Part shown: one piece after another, positions 1 to 7,755 of the stretch
Layout of the letters: each line of letters begins with the position of its first letter
Numbering within the stretch: the stretch's first letter is position 1
From: JBPCNH01 sp051001455
GTDB taxonomy: Bacteria > Actinomycetota > CADDZG01 > WHSQ01
DNA: 39,356 nt
Direction of reading: 5' to 3'
NCBI GenBank assembly: GCA_051001455.1
Contig: JBPCNH010000020.1
Coordinates: 1 to 39,356, forward strand
The notes under the pieces: model-generated
Database searches by the model: none
What the model saw: only the letters and a program-made list of their open reading frames with translations
What the model was told of the DNA's origin: nothing
Program-made: the position numbers and the translations under genes

Positions 1-41
1 TACCGAACAGCACCGGCCAAGGCGCGGATTTCCAGGGGTGA

Positions 42-119
42 GGTGGTCCCTAGTTGGTGAGAAGGGTGGTCCCTAGTTTCTGAGAAAACTGCCCCTCAGG
101 TGGTCCCTAGTTCGTGAGA
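42..119. repeat. Three direct repeats resembling IS21-type terminal repeats
   Basis: The core GGTGGTCCCTAGTT followed by NNTGAGA occurs at 42-62, 65-85 and 99-119. The integrase reading frame loses all family resemblance at about 120-123, exactly where the third copy ends, so this is probably the edge of an inserted element lying mostly left of the window. Several short repeats clustered at one end are typical of IS21-family elements, but no transposase is visible here, so the family is inferred. Confidence 0.6.
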
Positions 120-981
120 GGCGACAGCGCAGGAATCCGCCTTGGGGGGCTGGAAACGCCCATTGGCTGGCGGAGAACTCATGCAGATGGTTCGCCATTG
201 CTTGAGCTAGGAAGCTGGGTAGTTCGAGAGTTCTTAAGGCTGCTCGACTCTTCTGCATTTCAACTGGAATTTCGACTCCGTTCGAACGTTCAACTGTCGT
301 AACAATTCGAATCGTTGGCGCCCCCTTGATAGGGATGCTTACGTTTGCCCGTCTTAGTCCCGAGAGTTCCTGCCATCTGCATCCCAAATACGCGGCCGCG
401 TAAATGAGGACCTTGTAGGGATCCGGGGCAGCTTGTACAAGGGCCTCTACCTGCTCCGCTGTTAGAAATCGCTTCTCCTCTCTTCGAACCCTTGGGAGTT
501 CGATGCTCGTACAGGGGCTCTTGGCTAATAGGTCTTCCACGACAGCTCTATTGAAAATGGCTGTGAGCAGTGAGAAGTGTCCTCTGACGGTCTCCGGACT
601 CAAACCCGTGCGTACCTGGTTCACGACCCACTGCTGCACATCAAGGCGGGAGATTCGCGCTAATGGGAGCGGGCCGAAGGCAGGTAGCAAGTGCAGAGCC
701 AGCTCTGCCTGATATTTATCTCTGGTCCTTCTTCGGAGGGACAGCTTTTGGACTAAATACACTTCCGCGTAATTCTGAAATGTTGTGCGTGATGCTGACG
801 TCGGCAGATCGCCTTTGCGTTTCTGGATGCACATTTCCGCTCGGTAGGCTCGGGCATCTGTCAGTTTGTCGAATGTCTTCGACCTTTCTTTCCCCAGCGC
901 GTCGTAAGAATGTGCTTGGTAGCGACCATTAGGTAGTTTGTATATACAGCGGTCGATTTTTATTTTCGAACTAGTCGTCAT
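73..981 (-). pseudogene. Tyrosine-type site-specific integrase, 3' end truncated
   Basis: This is a phage or ICE-type tyrosine recombinase. Residues about 10-60 form the arm-binding AP2-like domain, 68-150 the SAM-like core-binding domain (TTFQNYAEVYL, then SPETVRGHFSLLTAIFNRAV), and from 170 the catalytic domain begins with the first catalytic Arg at R202 (LGCRWQELSGLR). The frame continues to WAFPAPQGGFLRC and then enters the flanking repeats, so the HxxR box and the nucleophilic Tyr (normally about 80 residues further on) are missing and the enzyme should be inactive. It overlaps the upstream excisionase gene by 4 bases. A tRNA-Ala gene lies about 1 kb away, as expected for an element integrated at a tRNA. 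The final 17 or so codons are insertion-derived. Confidence 0.85.
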
Positions 982-1244
982 CTCTTCGGTCCACTCTTTG
1001 CGGACCGAGGAAGACGTGTCGGAGCTATTTTTCGTAGCGATGCTGCATCCAAAAGAACAGGTTGCAATGAACCCTTCAAGAAGTTTTCAAGGGCGTCTTC
1101 TGAAATGCGAATCAATCCATTGTTTAATTTAAAAAACTCAATCTTGCGAAGCTGAATCAGGTTCCGTATGTAGCGTTCGTTCACGTTCAAATACTCTGCG
1201 GCCTCACCTAGCGCGTAGAGCTTTCCCTTAGTACGTGTCGACAT
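978..1244 (-). CDS. Excisionase-like helix-turn-helix protein
   Basis: An 88-residue protein with a MerR/excisionase-type winged HTH at residues 8-58: LYALGEAAEYLNVNERYIR is the helix-turn-helix and FFKLNNGLIRISEDALENFL the wing and last helix. Such proteins bind near attachment sites and bias integrases toward excision. I chose the ATG at 1244, which has AAAGGGA upstream; an in-frame extension would add a poorly coding leader. Its stop overlaps the integrase start (ATGA), so the two are translationally coupled. The Lys/Arg-rich C-terminal tail is unassigned. The local sequence is less GC-rich than the chromosomal genes to the right, which fits acquired DNA. Confidence 0.75.
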   Translation of the reverse strand: MSTRTKGKLYALGEAAEYLNVNERYIRNLIQLRKIEFFKLNNGLIRISEDALENFLKGSLQPVLLDAASLRKIAPTRLPRSAKSGPKR

Positions 1245-1940
1245 GGTATGAGTCCCTTTCTTGTTTGAATGCATCGGGGTCAACTGCACGTGTTGCGGGA
1301 TGATTCCCACTTCTTTCGTGTTTTTTTGCGACAAAAATAGAAGTAGAAAAAGGCGACTAGCAGCGTCTTCTTTTAAAAAAATGATTCGGGTTTTTGACGC
1401 TGACTTTCGAGCTTTTAAGTCGGCCAACGATGCGAACTTCGATGCACATCCTGACAACGACAAACTGCCTGATATGGGGTGTCGTACAGGAATCGTTCAT
1501 TGCGCGACCGAGTGAGTGTTTGCCGTGTGATGCGCTCTTGCGGCCCTGCGGAAGTGTGCAAGACATTTCACAGAGATGTCGGAGACACCACCGCTCCGGA
1601 TACCGCTGCTGCGTTCATGATCGAGGCCGACGCGGGTCCACTTCAGGTGCCCCAAACGAAGAGTCGCTCGAACGTCCAGACCGTTCTCAAATTTTGCGGA
1701 CGTCTCTTCCGGAGCACTGGGAGAGGTGGTCGAAGGGGCTGGGCCGCAGGTGCGCCCTCTCTGCCGAGAACATGGTGCTGCCTGTTCGTGGCGGCCTCCT
1801 CCAGCACAGTCCTGGGCTAGGCGGGTTCGCGCTTTCCCGCTGCAGGTTGGAACGGCGTTGCGCTCGAAGTGATTCAGACTTCTTGCTGACTTTTTGCTGA
1901 CTTTGGAAACCGCTAAACATCCACGTTGGAGCCAAGGAAG
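1245..1940. other. Gene-free spacer of the integrated element
   Basis: About 700 bases without a convincing gene. The open frames on both strands lack family resemblance, ribosome sites and consistent codon use. The part next to the excisionase is AT-rich with T and A runs (about 1318-1380), and probably carries its promoter. Confidence 0.5.
1883..1904. repeat. Perfect 11-bp tandem repeat near tRNA-Ala
   Basis: TTGCTGACTTT occurs twice back to back at 1883-1893 and 1894-1904, about 60 bp from the 3' end of the tRNA. Short direct repeats at this distance from a tRNA attachment site are often integrase arm-type binding sites. That role is inferred. Confidence 0.45.
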
Positions 1941-1963
1941 TCTCTGACCTGGGGTTTTGCGGG

Positions 1964-2036
1964 TGCACCGGAGGAGAATCGAACTCCTGACCTCACCCGT
2001 GCGAGGGGTGCGCTCTACCAACTGAGCTACAGGCCC
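1964..2036 (-). tRNA. tRNA-Ala (anticodon CGC) with imperfect acceptor stem
   Basis: A full cloverleaf reads on the minus strand: acceptor 5' GGGCCTG, D arm GCTC/GAGC, anticodon stem CACCC/GGGTG with loop CTCGCAC (anticodon CGC, Ala), T arm AGGAG-TTCGATT-CTCCT, then CCGGTGC and discriminator A. The G3-U70 wobble that identifies Ala-tRNA is present. Acceptor pairs 2-71 (G-G) and 6-67 (U-C) are mismatched, both explainable by changes on the 3' side, the side that an integrating element would replace. It may be functional, drifting, or a hybrid attachment site. Confidence 0.75.
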
Positions 2037-2050
2037 TAGTGACCGTCTGA

Positions 2051-2218
2051 GTGCAGGCCATAGGCAAGACCCGCTTGATCCGCGAGTTCCTCGCGCACCT
2101 CACATCACCCGCCCACGTGATGTACGGCACCCGCCTGCCGCTGGCCGACACCGGCCTCCCATGCCCCCCAGAAGATACGGCCCCATTGGGCTATCATGAC
2201 GTCACGGGTTCCCGTTGA
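2051..2218 (+). pseudogene. Fragment of a P-loop ATPase (LuxR/adenylate-cyclase-associated AAA type)
   Basis: The frame reads VQAIGKTRLIREFLAHL and continues to PLADTGLPCP before a TGA. This matches the second half of a Walker A motif (usually GEAGIGKTRL) and the following strand of the large AAA ATPase domains attached to LuxR or cyclase regulators. Only about 50 codons remain: the start of the Walker A motif and everything downstream are gone. It sits only 14 bp from the 5' end of the tRNA gene, an odd place that suggests past rearrangement. Confidence 0.5.
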
Positions 2219-2292
2219 TCTCTGTAGGTGCTCTGAGCCCCCTGCGAAGCCTGATAGCTCCCGTCGAAGACGCCTCAAGAAGTGGGGTACCG

Positions 2293-3018
2293 GTGGCTCA
2301 AGATCCCCCGAACGTTCGCGAAGAGCTCAGTCAGAGTATCGACACGCTCGCCCAGCTTGTCACCGCGTCCGAGACCACCGAGAGCACCATCAACCAGATC
2401 GCTGAACTAGCGGTTGCCGCGATCGATCCACTGGAAGTCTGCAGTGTGTCTTTGGCGAAGGACGGGAAGATCACAACCGTCGGAGCTACCGATCCGATGG
2501 CAACCCATCTCGACGAGATTCAGTACGGGGTGGGCGAGGGACCCTGTCTCTCGTCGATCGCCAATCATGCAACCTTCTATATCCCCGACATGGCTACGGA
2601 CGAGACATGGCCGACCTTCTCCCGGCGCGCGGCAGAGAAAACCGGGGTTGCGAGTCTCCTGGCATACGTCCTTCGGGTCGATGACTCTTCACTCGGCGCG
2701 GTCAACATGATGTCGACTAAGACGGGCGCCTTCGATACGGATGATCGAGCAGCGGGCTCATTGTTCGCGGCTCAAGCGGGGGTGGCCTTGGCGAACGCTC
2801 TCACGCACGAGAGCGATCAGACGAAGATCGCCCAACTCGAGGAAGCAGTCGAGACTCGCACCGTGATCGGCGAGGCGATCGGACTGCTGATGGCCAGCCG
2901 CAAGTGCGACAAAGATGAAGCGTTCCAGGTCCTTACGGAGTTGTCGCAAAGGTCCAACACGAAGGTGCGCGAGATCGCTGTCAGATTGGTGGAAGCCGCT
3001 CCGGAGATTCTCTCGTGA
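2293..3018 (+). CDS. GAF and ANTAR domain RNA-binding antiterminator
   Basis: A GAF sensor domain occupies roughly the first two thirds (core GVGEGPCLSSIANHATFYIPD and SLLAYVLRVDDSSLGAVNM), followed by a C-terminal ANTAR domain (AVETRTVIGEAIGLLMASRK, then DEAFQVLTELSQRSNTKVREIA). ANTAR domains bind paired stem loops in nascent RNA and prevent termination; GAF-ANTAR proteins are abundant in actinobacteria. I prefer the GTG at 2293, preceded by AGAAGTGGGG, because the upstream part (open from a TTG at 2215) overlaps the stop of the ATPase fragment and has no family resemblance. It is monocistronic. The ligand cannot be told from the sequence. Confidence 0.88.
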   Translation: MAQDPPNVREELSQSIDTLAQLVTASETTESTINQIAELAVAAIDPLEVCSVSLAKDGKITTVGATDPMATHLDEIQYGVGEGPCLSSIANHATFYIPDMATDETWPTFSRRAAEKTGVASLLAYVLRVDDSSLGAVNMMSTKTGAFDTDDRAAGSLFAAQAGVALANALTHESDQTKIAQLEEAVETRTVIGEAIGLLMASRKCDKDEAFQVLTELSQRSNTKVREIAVRLVEAAPEILS

Positions 3019-3023
3019 CCTCC

Positions 3024-3220
3024 CTAGACCGCATACCCACCGGAGATGCACGACGCGATCGCGATCCACAAAACGGTGAAGCTGCCTAAGAAGTAAGCCG
3101 CGCCGACGCCAACGGGATGCCATCAGTGGTTCCTTAGTGCCGATATCAGTTCGTCCTTGTCCATCTTGGAGCGGTTCTCGAAGTTCCAGGACGTGTGGCA
3201 GGCGATCGAACGTCTCTCCG
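3024..3220 (-). pseudogene. Two short gene remnants (Rho-N-like tail and membrane tail)
   Basis: On the minus strand one frame ending at 3123 reads ENRSKMDKDELISALRNH and resembles the end of small proteins with a Rho-N/SAP-like helical motif. Immediately after its stop, in the same frame, WHPVGVGAAYFLGSFTVLWI continues into a hydrophobic stretch that ends at 3024, like the last membrane segment of a small protein. Neither has a credible start. Both look like 3' ends of decayed genes. Confidence 0.3.
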
Positions 3221-3221
3221 G

Positions 3222-4382
3222 TTAGTCCTCGTTTAGCTCCGAGAATTGTTTCGCGATCACCACATCGGTCGAGGAGTGCAAGATGATCGATGCCGTCACT
3301 ACGATCGCGATCAGGTGGAACATCTCATCTGCGGAGGCGACACCCGAACGCGCCACGAGGAGGCCATAGACGACCGAGGCGAATCCCTTGGGTCCGAACC
3401 ACGCCGCGGCCGCCCATTCCTTCGTCCCGATGTTGGCTCCCAGCAGAGCGATTCCGATCGATACGGGTCGGGCGAGCAATAAAGTTAGCAACGCGAATAG
3501 GTAGCCGGCCAACGTGATCTCGCCTAGGAACTGTGGCGAGATGAGAGCTGCGAAAACTAAGATCGCGGCCAGTTTGAGGATCTCCGAGATCAGGTGGCCG
3601 AACTGCTCGAATGCCCGAGTGAATGTTGGATTCATCGTCTCGATCGTGACACCGGCGAAGAACGCGGCCAAGAACAGATTCGCATGCGTAATCGAGCTGA
3701 TGGCGAAGACCGCAAGCCCGATGGCCACCGGAAGCAGTGCGGCGAGGTCCTGCTGTGGTGAGAAGTAACGAGTCTTTTCCAATCGGAGAGCGAGCCACGG
3801 AACCACGATGCCGACCCCGATCCCCAAGACAAGCTCGAGCGCTAGCTCCCCGGCGTGCACGGCCTCTTCGTCGAGCAGCGCTAAGAGGATGATGACGACG
3901 GGGAGAGCCAGACCGTCGTTCAAGCCGCTCTCGACGTTCAGAAGCTGCCGAAGGCGACGCGGAACGCCTCTTCGACCGACGATCGCAGCCGCGAACACGG
4001 GGTCCGTAGGACTGAGCACAGCACCGATGAGGAACGACTCGAGCCATCCAAGACCTGCGATCGTGTGCGCGAGCAGGGCCGTCACGACCAACGTCAGAGG
4101 CATGCCGAAGAAGAGTGCCCGTCCCGGTAGCCGCCATGCCGAGGTGATGTCGCGGATGCCGACCCTCATCCCGTCGGTGAACAGAACCGCGAACAGTGCG
4201 ACTTCGGCCAACTGCCGAACAGGAGGTTCGTCCGGTGTCACCTCGATCAGATCGGTGACCCCTGCCCCTGCGAGGAAACCTGCGAAGAGGAAAAGGACGG
4301 CGGTGGACAGGACGCTCCGGTGCGCGAGCTCCGAAACCAACACCGCCAGCAACAGGACGAGAGCGAAGACCAAGAGTCCCAT
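3222..4382 (-). CDS. CPA1-family sodium/proton antiporter (NhaP-like)
   Basis: A 386-residue inner-membrane cation/proton antiporter with about 11-12 hydrophobic segments. Diagnostic motifs are SPTDPVFA (residues 124-131) and ESGLNDGLALP (151-161), where the Asn-Asp pair is the ion and proton binding site of CPA1 exchangers. A later GPKGFASVVYGLL corresponds to the conserved GPRG-type helix. It lacks the large cytoplasmic tail or TrkA/RCK domain found in some relatives, so the length is that of a minimal transporter. It is monocistronic. The likely role is sodium/proton exchange for pH and salt homeostasis; the transported ion is inferred from the family. Confidence 0.92.
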   Translation of the reverse strand: MGLLVFALVLLLAVLVSELAHRSVLSTAVLFLFAGFLAGAGVTDLIEVTPDEPPVRQLAEVALFAVLFTDGMRVGIRDITSAWRLPGRALFFGMPLTLVVTALLAHTIAGLGWLESFLIGAVLSPTDPVFAAAIVGRRGVPRRLRQLLNVESGLNDGLALPVVIILLALLDEEAVHAGELALELVLGIGVGIVVPWLALRLEKTRYFSPQQDLAALLPVAIGLAVFAISSITHANLFLAAFFAGVTIETMNPTFTRAFEQFGHLISEILKLAAILVFAALISPQFLGEITLAGYLFALLTLLLARPVSIGIALLGANIGTKEWAAAAWFGPKGFASVVYGLLVARSGVASADEMFHLIAIVVTASIILHSSTDVVIAKQFSELNED

Positions 4383-4645
4383 TCAGGCCTCCGAGATCAG
4401 CTTCGTATTCTTCGGCTGCCGCCTTCGAGCCAATCCCCACGGTGCTTTCCCTGCCGCTCGCGCAGCACCGATCCTCTGCTTCATCGAATGCGAAGGCATA
4501 GCGTTGTCATAGGCTGGGTCAGCCTATCGAGTGACGACAGGCCGAGTTTTTGTTGTAGCCGGAACCGCAGACGTGAGCCGACCGACCGCCCAGCGCAGAT
4601 CCCGACCGGCGAACGCTCCGCCGTAGGACCGGAAGAGAGGCACCG

Positions 4646-4795
4646 ATGATGACTGAAGTGATCGGCGCGCGCCGGTGGGCGATAGCGGAGGGATATATCC
4701 CCGAGTTCGGGACAGGGCCGGAGCCGGAAATGACGAGTCACGAGACCGCTTGCGTCCTGAACGCTTCTTCAGATACTGCTTTCGCCACGGATCCC
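4646..4795 (+). pseudogene. Sensory-rhodopsin-transducer-like fragment, 5' end only
   Basis: The first 40 or so codons read RRWAIAEGYIPEFGTGPEPE and then MTSHETACVLNA, which strongly resembles the N terminus of small beta-barrel proteins related to the Anabaena sensory rhodopsin transducer (normally about 125 residues). After the NA the resemblance stops and the sequence switches into a PIN-domain remnant in another frame, so the gene is truncated by a junction near 4790-4805. A reasonable start (tandem ATG after GAGAGGCACCG) is preserved. Confidence 0.55.
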
Positions 4796-4802
4796 CGGGC
4801 GG

Positions 4803-4940
4803 TACTCGATCTCCGCTGCCGATGCCGAGGCGTTCGCTCGGAAACTGCAGGAGGAGGGATTGATGGTCGACGACCCTCGGGATCCAGCAAGGGTCGTGCC
4901 CGACGACCCGAACGATGACTATCTGGTTGCACTAGGGTGT
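4803..4940 (+). pseudogene. PIN-domain toxin fragment (COG1569-like)
   Basis: In the frame through 4809 the translation reads SISAADAEAFARKLQEEGL and then DDPRDPARVVPDDPNDDYLV before a change of frame. This is the central part of PIN-family ribonuclease toxins in which the DPDDDYLVALA stretch carries acidic active-site residues. The N-terminal acidic residue and the C-terminal end are absent, so it is a dead fragment fused by rearrangement to the preceding transducer-like fragment. Confidence 0.55.
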
Positions 4941-4944
4941 CAAC

Positions 4945-5127
4945 CTAGCGGCGGTCAAGCTCGTCGGGCTCGATACCCCACGACTCGAGGAGCTCGAGGG
5001 CCTCGGCCCGATCTATCTCGTGACCGGCGGGAAGGTTCGCCATGACGTCGGTCCAGACCTTGGGGCCCTCCTGTATGGCGTATCTCTGAAGGACGGGGGG
5101 CTGATTATCGTCTCGCGCTATCGAGTA
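4945..5127 (-). pseudogene. Short unrecognised coding remnant
   Basis: A minus-strand frame open from 5127 to a TAG at 4945 reads VLQRYAIQEGPKVWTDVMAN and then GHEIDRAEALELLESWGIEP. Its composition and helix pattern look like real protein, but the only ATG inside it (5043) would leave 32 residues. I do not recognise the family. It may be the 3' end of a gene lost to the rearrangements around 4.8-5.2 kb, or a tiny gene starting at 5043. Confidence 0.25.
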
Positions 5128-5228
5128 TTAAGGGTCGAGGCGAAGGACGCCGGGGGATAGAATAGGAAATTCCAACTTTCCGTCTTTTGGATTATGCGCT
5201 AGACTAAAGCTCACCAAAGGAGCACTTT

Positions 5229-5501
5229 GTGGCCGATTCCCGAGTCAGAGCCAAGGGGCAGGTGACGATCCCACGTGAGATCCGTGAGCTCGCTCACCTC
5301 GAAGAAGGTGACCCGGTCGCGGTCGAGATGGTGCCGGAGGGGATCCTCCTAAGGCCCCAAAAGGTCATCGACGCCACCCAAGCATGGTTCTGGACGCCGG
5401 CGTGGCAGGCAGGCGAGCGCGAGGCTTCCCTCGATGTCGCCGAAGGCCGCGTGGAGACCCACGGGTCGGACAAGGACTTCCTCGACTCCCTCGACGCCTG
5501 A
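5229..5501 (+). CDS. AbrB/SpoVT-type antitoxin
   Basis: A 90-residue protein with a swapped-hairpin AbrB DNA-binding domain at residues 3-45 (RVRAKGQVTIPREIRELAHL, then GDPVAVEMVPEGILLRP), as in MazE/VapB/PrlF antitoxins. The C-terminal half (to residue 90) is acidic and probably wraps the toxin. The GTG start at 5229 follows AAAGGAGC at good spacing. A RelE-like toxin gene begins 18 bp downstream. Such antitoxins neutralise the toxin and repress their own promoter; the AT-rich stretch at 5158-5215 is the probable promoter. Confidence 0.85.
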   Translation: MADSRVRAKGQVTIPREIRELAHLEEGDPVAVEMVPEGILLRPQKVIDATQAWFWTPAWQAGEREASLDVAEGRVETHGSDKDFLDSLDA

Positions 5502-5519
5502 TCGTTTGTAGCCGAACGC

Positions 5520-5813
5520 GTGCCGACCTACGGAAAGACCGATCGGTTCAAGAAGGATCACGCTTCGCTTTCTGCCGAGGATAAGAAGCGCTTCAAGCTT
5601 GCCGTAGCCAAGTTCGTGGAGGATCTCAAGGCGAAGGGGGCCTTCAGGAAAGGGCTTCGCGTCAAGGGCGTCCAGGGCGCCGAGGGCATCTTCGAGATGA
5701 CCTGGGCCGAGGACGGGCGCGCTACCTTCGAGTATGTAGAAGAGCAAGTCGAGGGCGAACCGCACGTGATCTGGCGGCGGGTCGGCTCTCACGATGTTTT
5801 CGGGCAGCCGTAG
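5520..5813 (+). CDS. RelE/ParE-superfamily toxin
   Basis: A 97-residue basic protein typical in size for RelE-like toxins. It starts at GTG 5520 (MPTYGKTDRFKKDHASLS), has a Lys-rich helical N-terminal half, and ends with beta strands GIFEMTWAEDGRATFEYV and EPHVIWRRVGSHDVF; the last matches the IxWRxVGxHxxF close of the family. RelE-type toxins cut mRNA in the ribosome, while ParE relatives poison gyrase; the sequence does not decide between them. It follows the AbrB antitoxin, a common pairing, and both appear intact. Confidence 0.8.
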   Translation: MPTYGKTDRFKKDHASLSAEDKKRFKLAVAKFVEDLKAKGAFRKGLRVKGVQGAEGIFEMTWAEDGRATFEYVEEQVEGEPHVIWRRVGSHDVFGQP

Positions 5814-6024
5814 GACCGCGATCAGCTAGGTCCCGTCGATCGGACAACGAAGGCGTGCAGTACCTCGACCGCCGTAACGTGAACCATCGACGAAAACCGG
5901 CGGTCGGCCGGCCCCCGAAGAAAGATGCTCAACGTTGGTGGAGGCGTCCTCGCCGTAAGACTCCCGAAAGGCTTGACGGGCCAGTATCAGGGGTCGGCAA
6001 CTCTTTCTCTAAGGAGACACGGCC

Positions 6025-7734
6025 ATCTATCTGCTCGTCATCGCGTTCATCGGGGGAGCTGCGTCTGCGCTGACCCCCTGCGTGCTTCCCATCCTCCCTG
6101 CCCTGATGGCGGTATCCGCGGGAGAGGGAAGACGGCGTGTAGTCGGCATCGTGGTCGGCCTCGAGCTCTCTTTCTTCCTTGTGGGGATCGTGCTCGCCGG
6201 GATCCTGAGCGCCCTCGGCCTTCCGAACATGCTTCTTCAATGGGTGGCGGCGGCGTTGCTGGTCGTGTTTGCAGCGACCCTCATCGTTCCTTCAGCCCAA
6301 GAGCGATTCCAGGTGTTCGTTTCGAGGGTCACCGCTCCGGTCGCCGGCGCGGTTCCGAGGAGGAGCGGGTTTTCTGGTGGCCTGATCGCGGGAGCTCCTT
6401 TGGGACTCATCTGGGCGCCGTGCGCGGGGCCGATCCTCGCCAGCATCGCGGTGGCCGGCGCCTCGAGCCGGTTCAGCGGTCGTACGGTCGCCACGATGGT
6501 TGCCTACGGCCTTGGGATGCTCGGCCCCCTGCTCGCGATCGGTTTCGGAGGCAAACGGGCCTCGGCGTTCTTGCGCCGAAGGCTGGGAAGCGGCCGCCGT
6601 CTGGAAGTGGGCATGGGGGGGGTGCTGCTGTTGACCGCCGCGATGATTGGTTTTGGCTGGACCAACTCCCTTAACCGATTCTTGGCGGAGTCCATCAATC
6701 TCACGTCGACCCCTACCGCGGCCCTCGAGCAACGCGCCCTGGCGAGCGGCGAGAACGTCGATGTCGGCGAGGGCGCGCGCGTTCGCTTGAGCGAAGCCCA
6801 ACTGGCGGCCTCGGGTTATCCGGAGCTCGATCACCTGGCGGATTACGGTCCTGCCCCCGAGCTCGCGGCCATCTCGCATTGGTTTAACTCGGACGAGGTC
6901 ACCCTGCGTGAGCTACGCGGCAAGGTCGTGCTCGTGGACTTCTGGACCTATTCGTGTATCAACTGCATCCGTACCTTCCCCTATCTCAAACAGTGGTACG
7001 CGGACTATGCCGACGATGGCTTCGTCATCCTCGGAGTACACACGCCGGAGTTCGCCTTCGAGAAGGATCCGGCAAACGTGGGAGCCGCGATCGAGGACTT
7101 TGGGATCGGATATCCGGTGGCCCTCGACCCTGATTACGAGACCTGGGACAACTTCTACAACCGCTACTGGCCGGCGCATTATCTGATCGACCGTGACGGT
7201 GTGCTTCGCTCGGTGCATTACGGCGAGGGGGCCTATGAACGTACCGAGAATGAGATCCGACACCTGCTCTCTTTGAAACCCACAGCCGAGATTGATGAAC
7301 CCGATACCTTCGTTACGCCGCGCACGCCCGAGATCTATCTCGGGTACGCACGCGCCGATCGTTTCGCCGGATCGGTCGATGGTCGTTCCGGACTGGTCCC
7401 AGACGAACCCGTCCGCTACGAGGCGACGGGTGAGCTGCCGTTGAACTGGTGGACCTTCACTGGGACCTGGACGGTGGGAGACGAGATGGCTGTCGCAGGT
7501 GACTCGGCCGCGATCGAGCTGCGCTATGTCGCTCGCGATGTCTTCATAGTGGTCGGTCCCGGTGCGTCGGGTGAAACGGGTTCGCTCACCGTGCACAACG
7601 ACGACGGGAGCCGGCGAGAGATAAGCGTTGACGAGCATCGGCTCTACACCGTGCGCTCCGGCGGGAATGCCCAGGGCACGCTGCGGCTGGAGCTCTCTCC
7701 GGGCCTGGAGGCGTACTCGTTTACTTTCGGTTAG
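6025..7734 (+). CDS. CcdA membrane domain fused to TlpA-like thioredoxin (DipZ-like)
   Basis: A two-part thiol-redox protein of about 569 residues. Residues 1-220 are a CcdA-type membrane domain that passes electrons across the membrane; its two redox Cys lie in TPCVLP (C19) and WAPCAGP (C133). Residues about 275-430 are an extracellular thioredoxin fold with active site SCINC (C311, C314), followed by a beta-rich C-terminal domain as in actinobacterial DipZ. The first GTG is at 6082, but starting there deletes TPC and most of the first membrane helix. The frame is open back to 6013 and AAGGAG (6011-6016) lies 8 bp before ATC at 6025, so I place the start there as a non-standard codon. A sequencing error is the alternative. 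Confidence 0.85.
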   Translation: MYLLVIAFIGGAASALTPCVLPILPALMAVSAGEGRRRVVGIVVGLELSFFLVGIVLAGILSALGLPNMLLQWVAAALLVVFAATLIVPSAQERFQVFVSRVTAPVAGAVPRRSGFSGGLIAGAPLGLIWAPCAGPILASIAVAGASSRFSGRTVATMVAYGLGMLGPLLAIGFGGKRASAFLRRRLGSGRRLEVGMGGVLLLTAAMIGFGWTNSLNRFLAESINLTSTPTAALEQRALASGENVDVGEGARVRLSEAQLAASGYPELDHLADYGPAPELAAISHWFNSDEVTLRELRGKVVLVDFWTYSCINCIRTFPYLKQWYADYADDGFVILGVHTPEFAFEKDPANVGAAIEDFGIGYPVALDPDYETWDNFYNRYWPAHYLIDRDGVLRSVHYGEGAYERTENEIRHLLSLKPTAEIDEPDTFVTPRTPEIYLGYARADRFAGSVDGRSGLVPDEPVRYEATGELPLNWWTFTGTWTVGDEMAVAGDSAAIELRYVARDVFIVVGPGASGETGSLTVHNDDGSRREISVDEHRLYTVRSGGNAQGTLRLELSPGLEAYSFTFG

Positions 7735-7755
7735 GCCCGGGTCTCCTCCCGGCGG

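Noticed and set aside
3325..4440. Long minus-strand frame in a second register over the antiporter
   Set aside because: Arg/Gly-rich shadow of a GC-rich gene; the membrane-protein frame is clearly the real one.
4509..4527. ATAGGCT-GGGTC-AGCCTAT inverted repeat
   Set aside because: A good 7-bp palindrome, but isolated, with no T tract and no regulator nearby; the role cannot be supported.
5814..6010. Possible riboswitch before the CcdA-thioredoxin gene
   Set aside because: No conserved aptamer core (cobalamin, TPP, SAM) could be recognised by eye.
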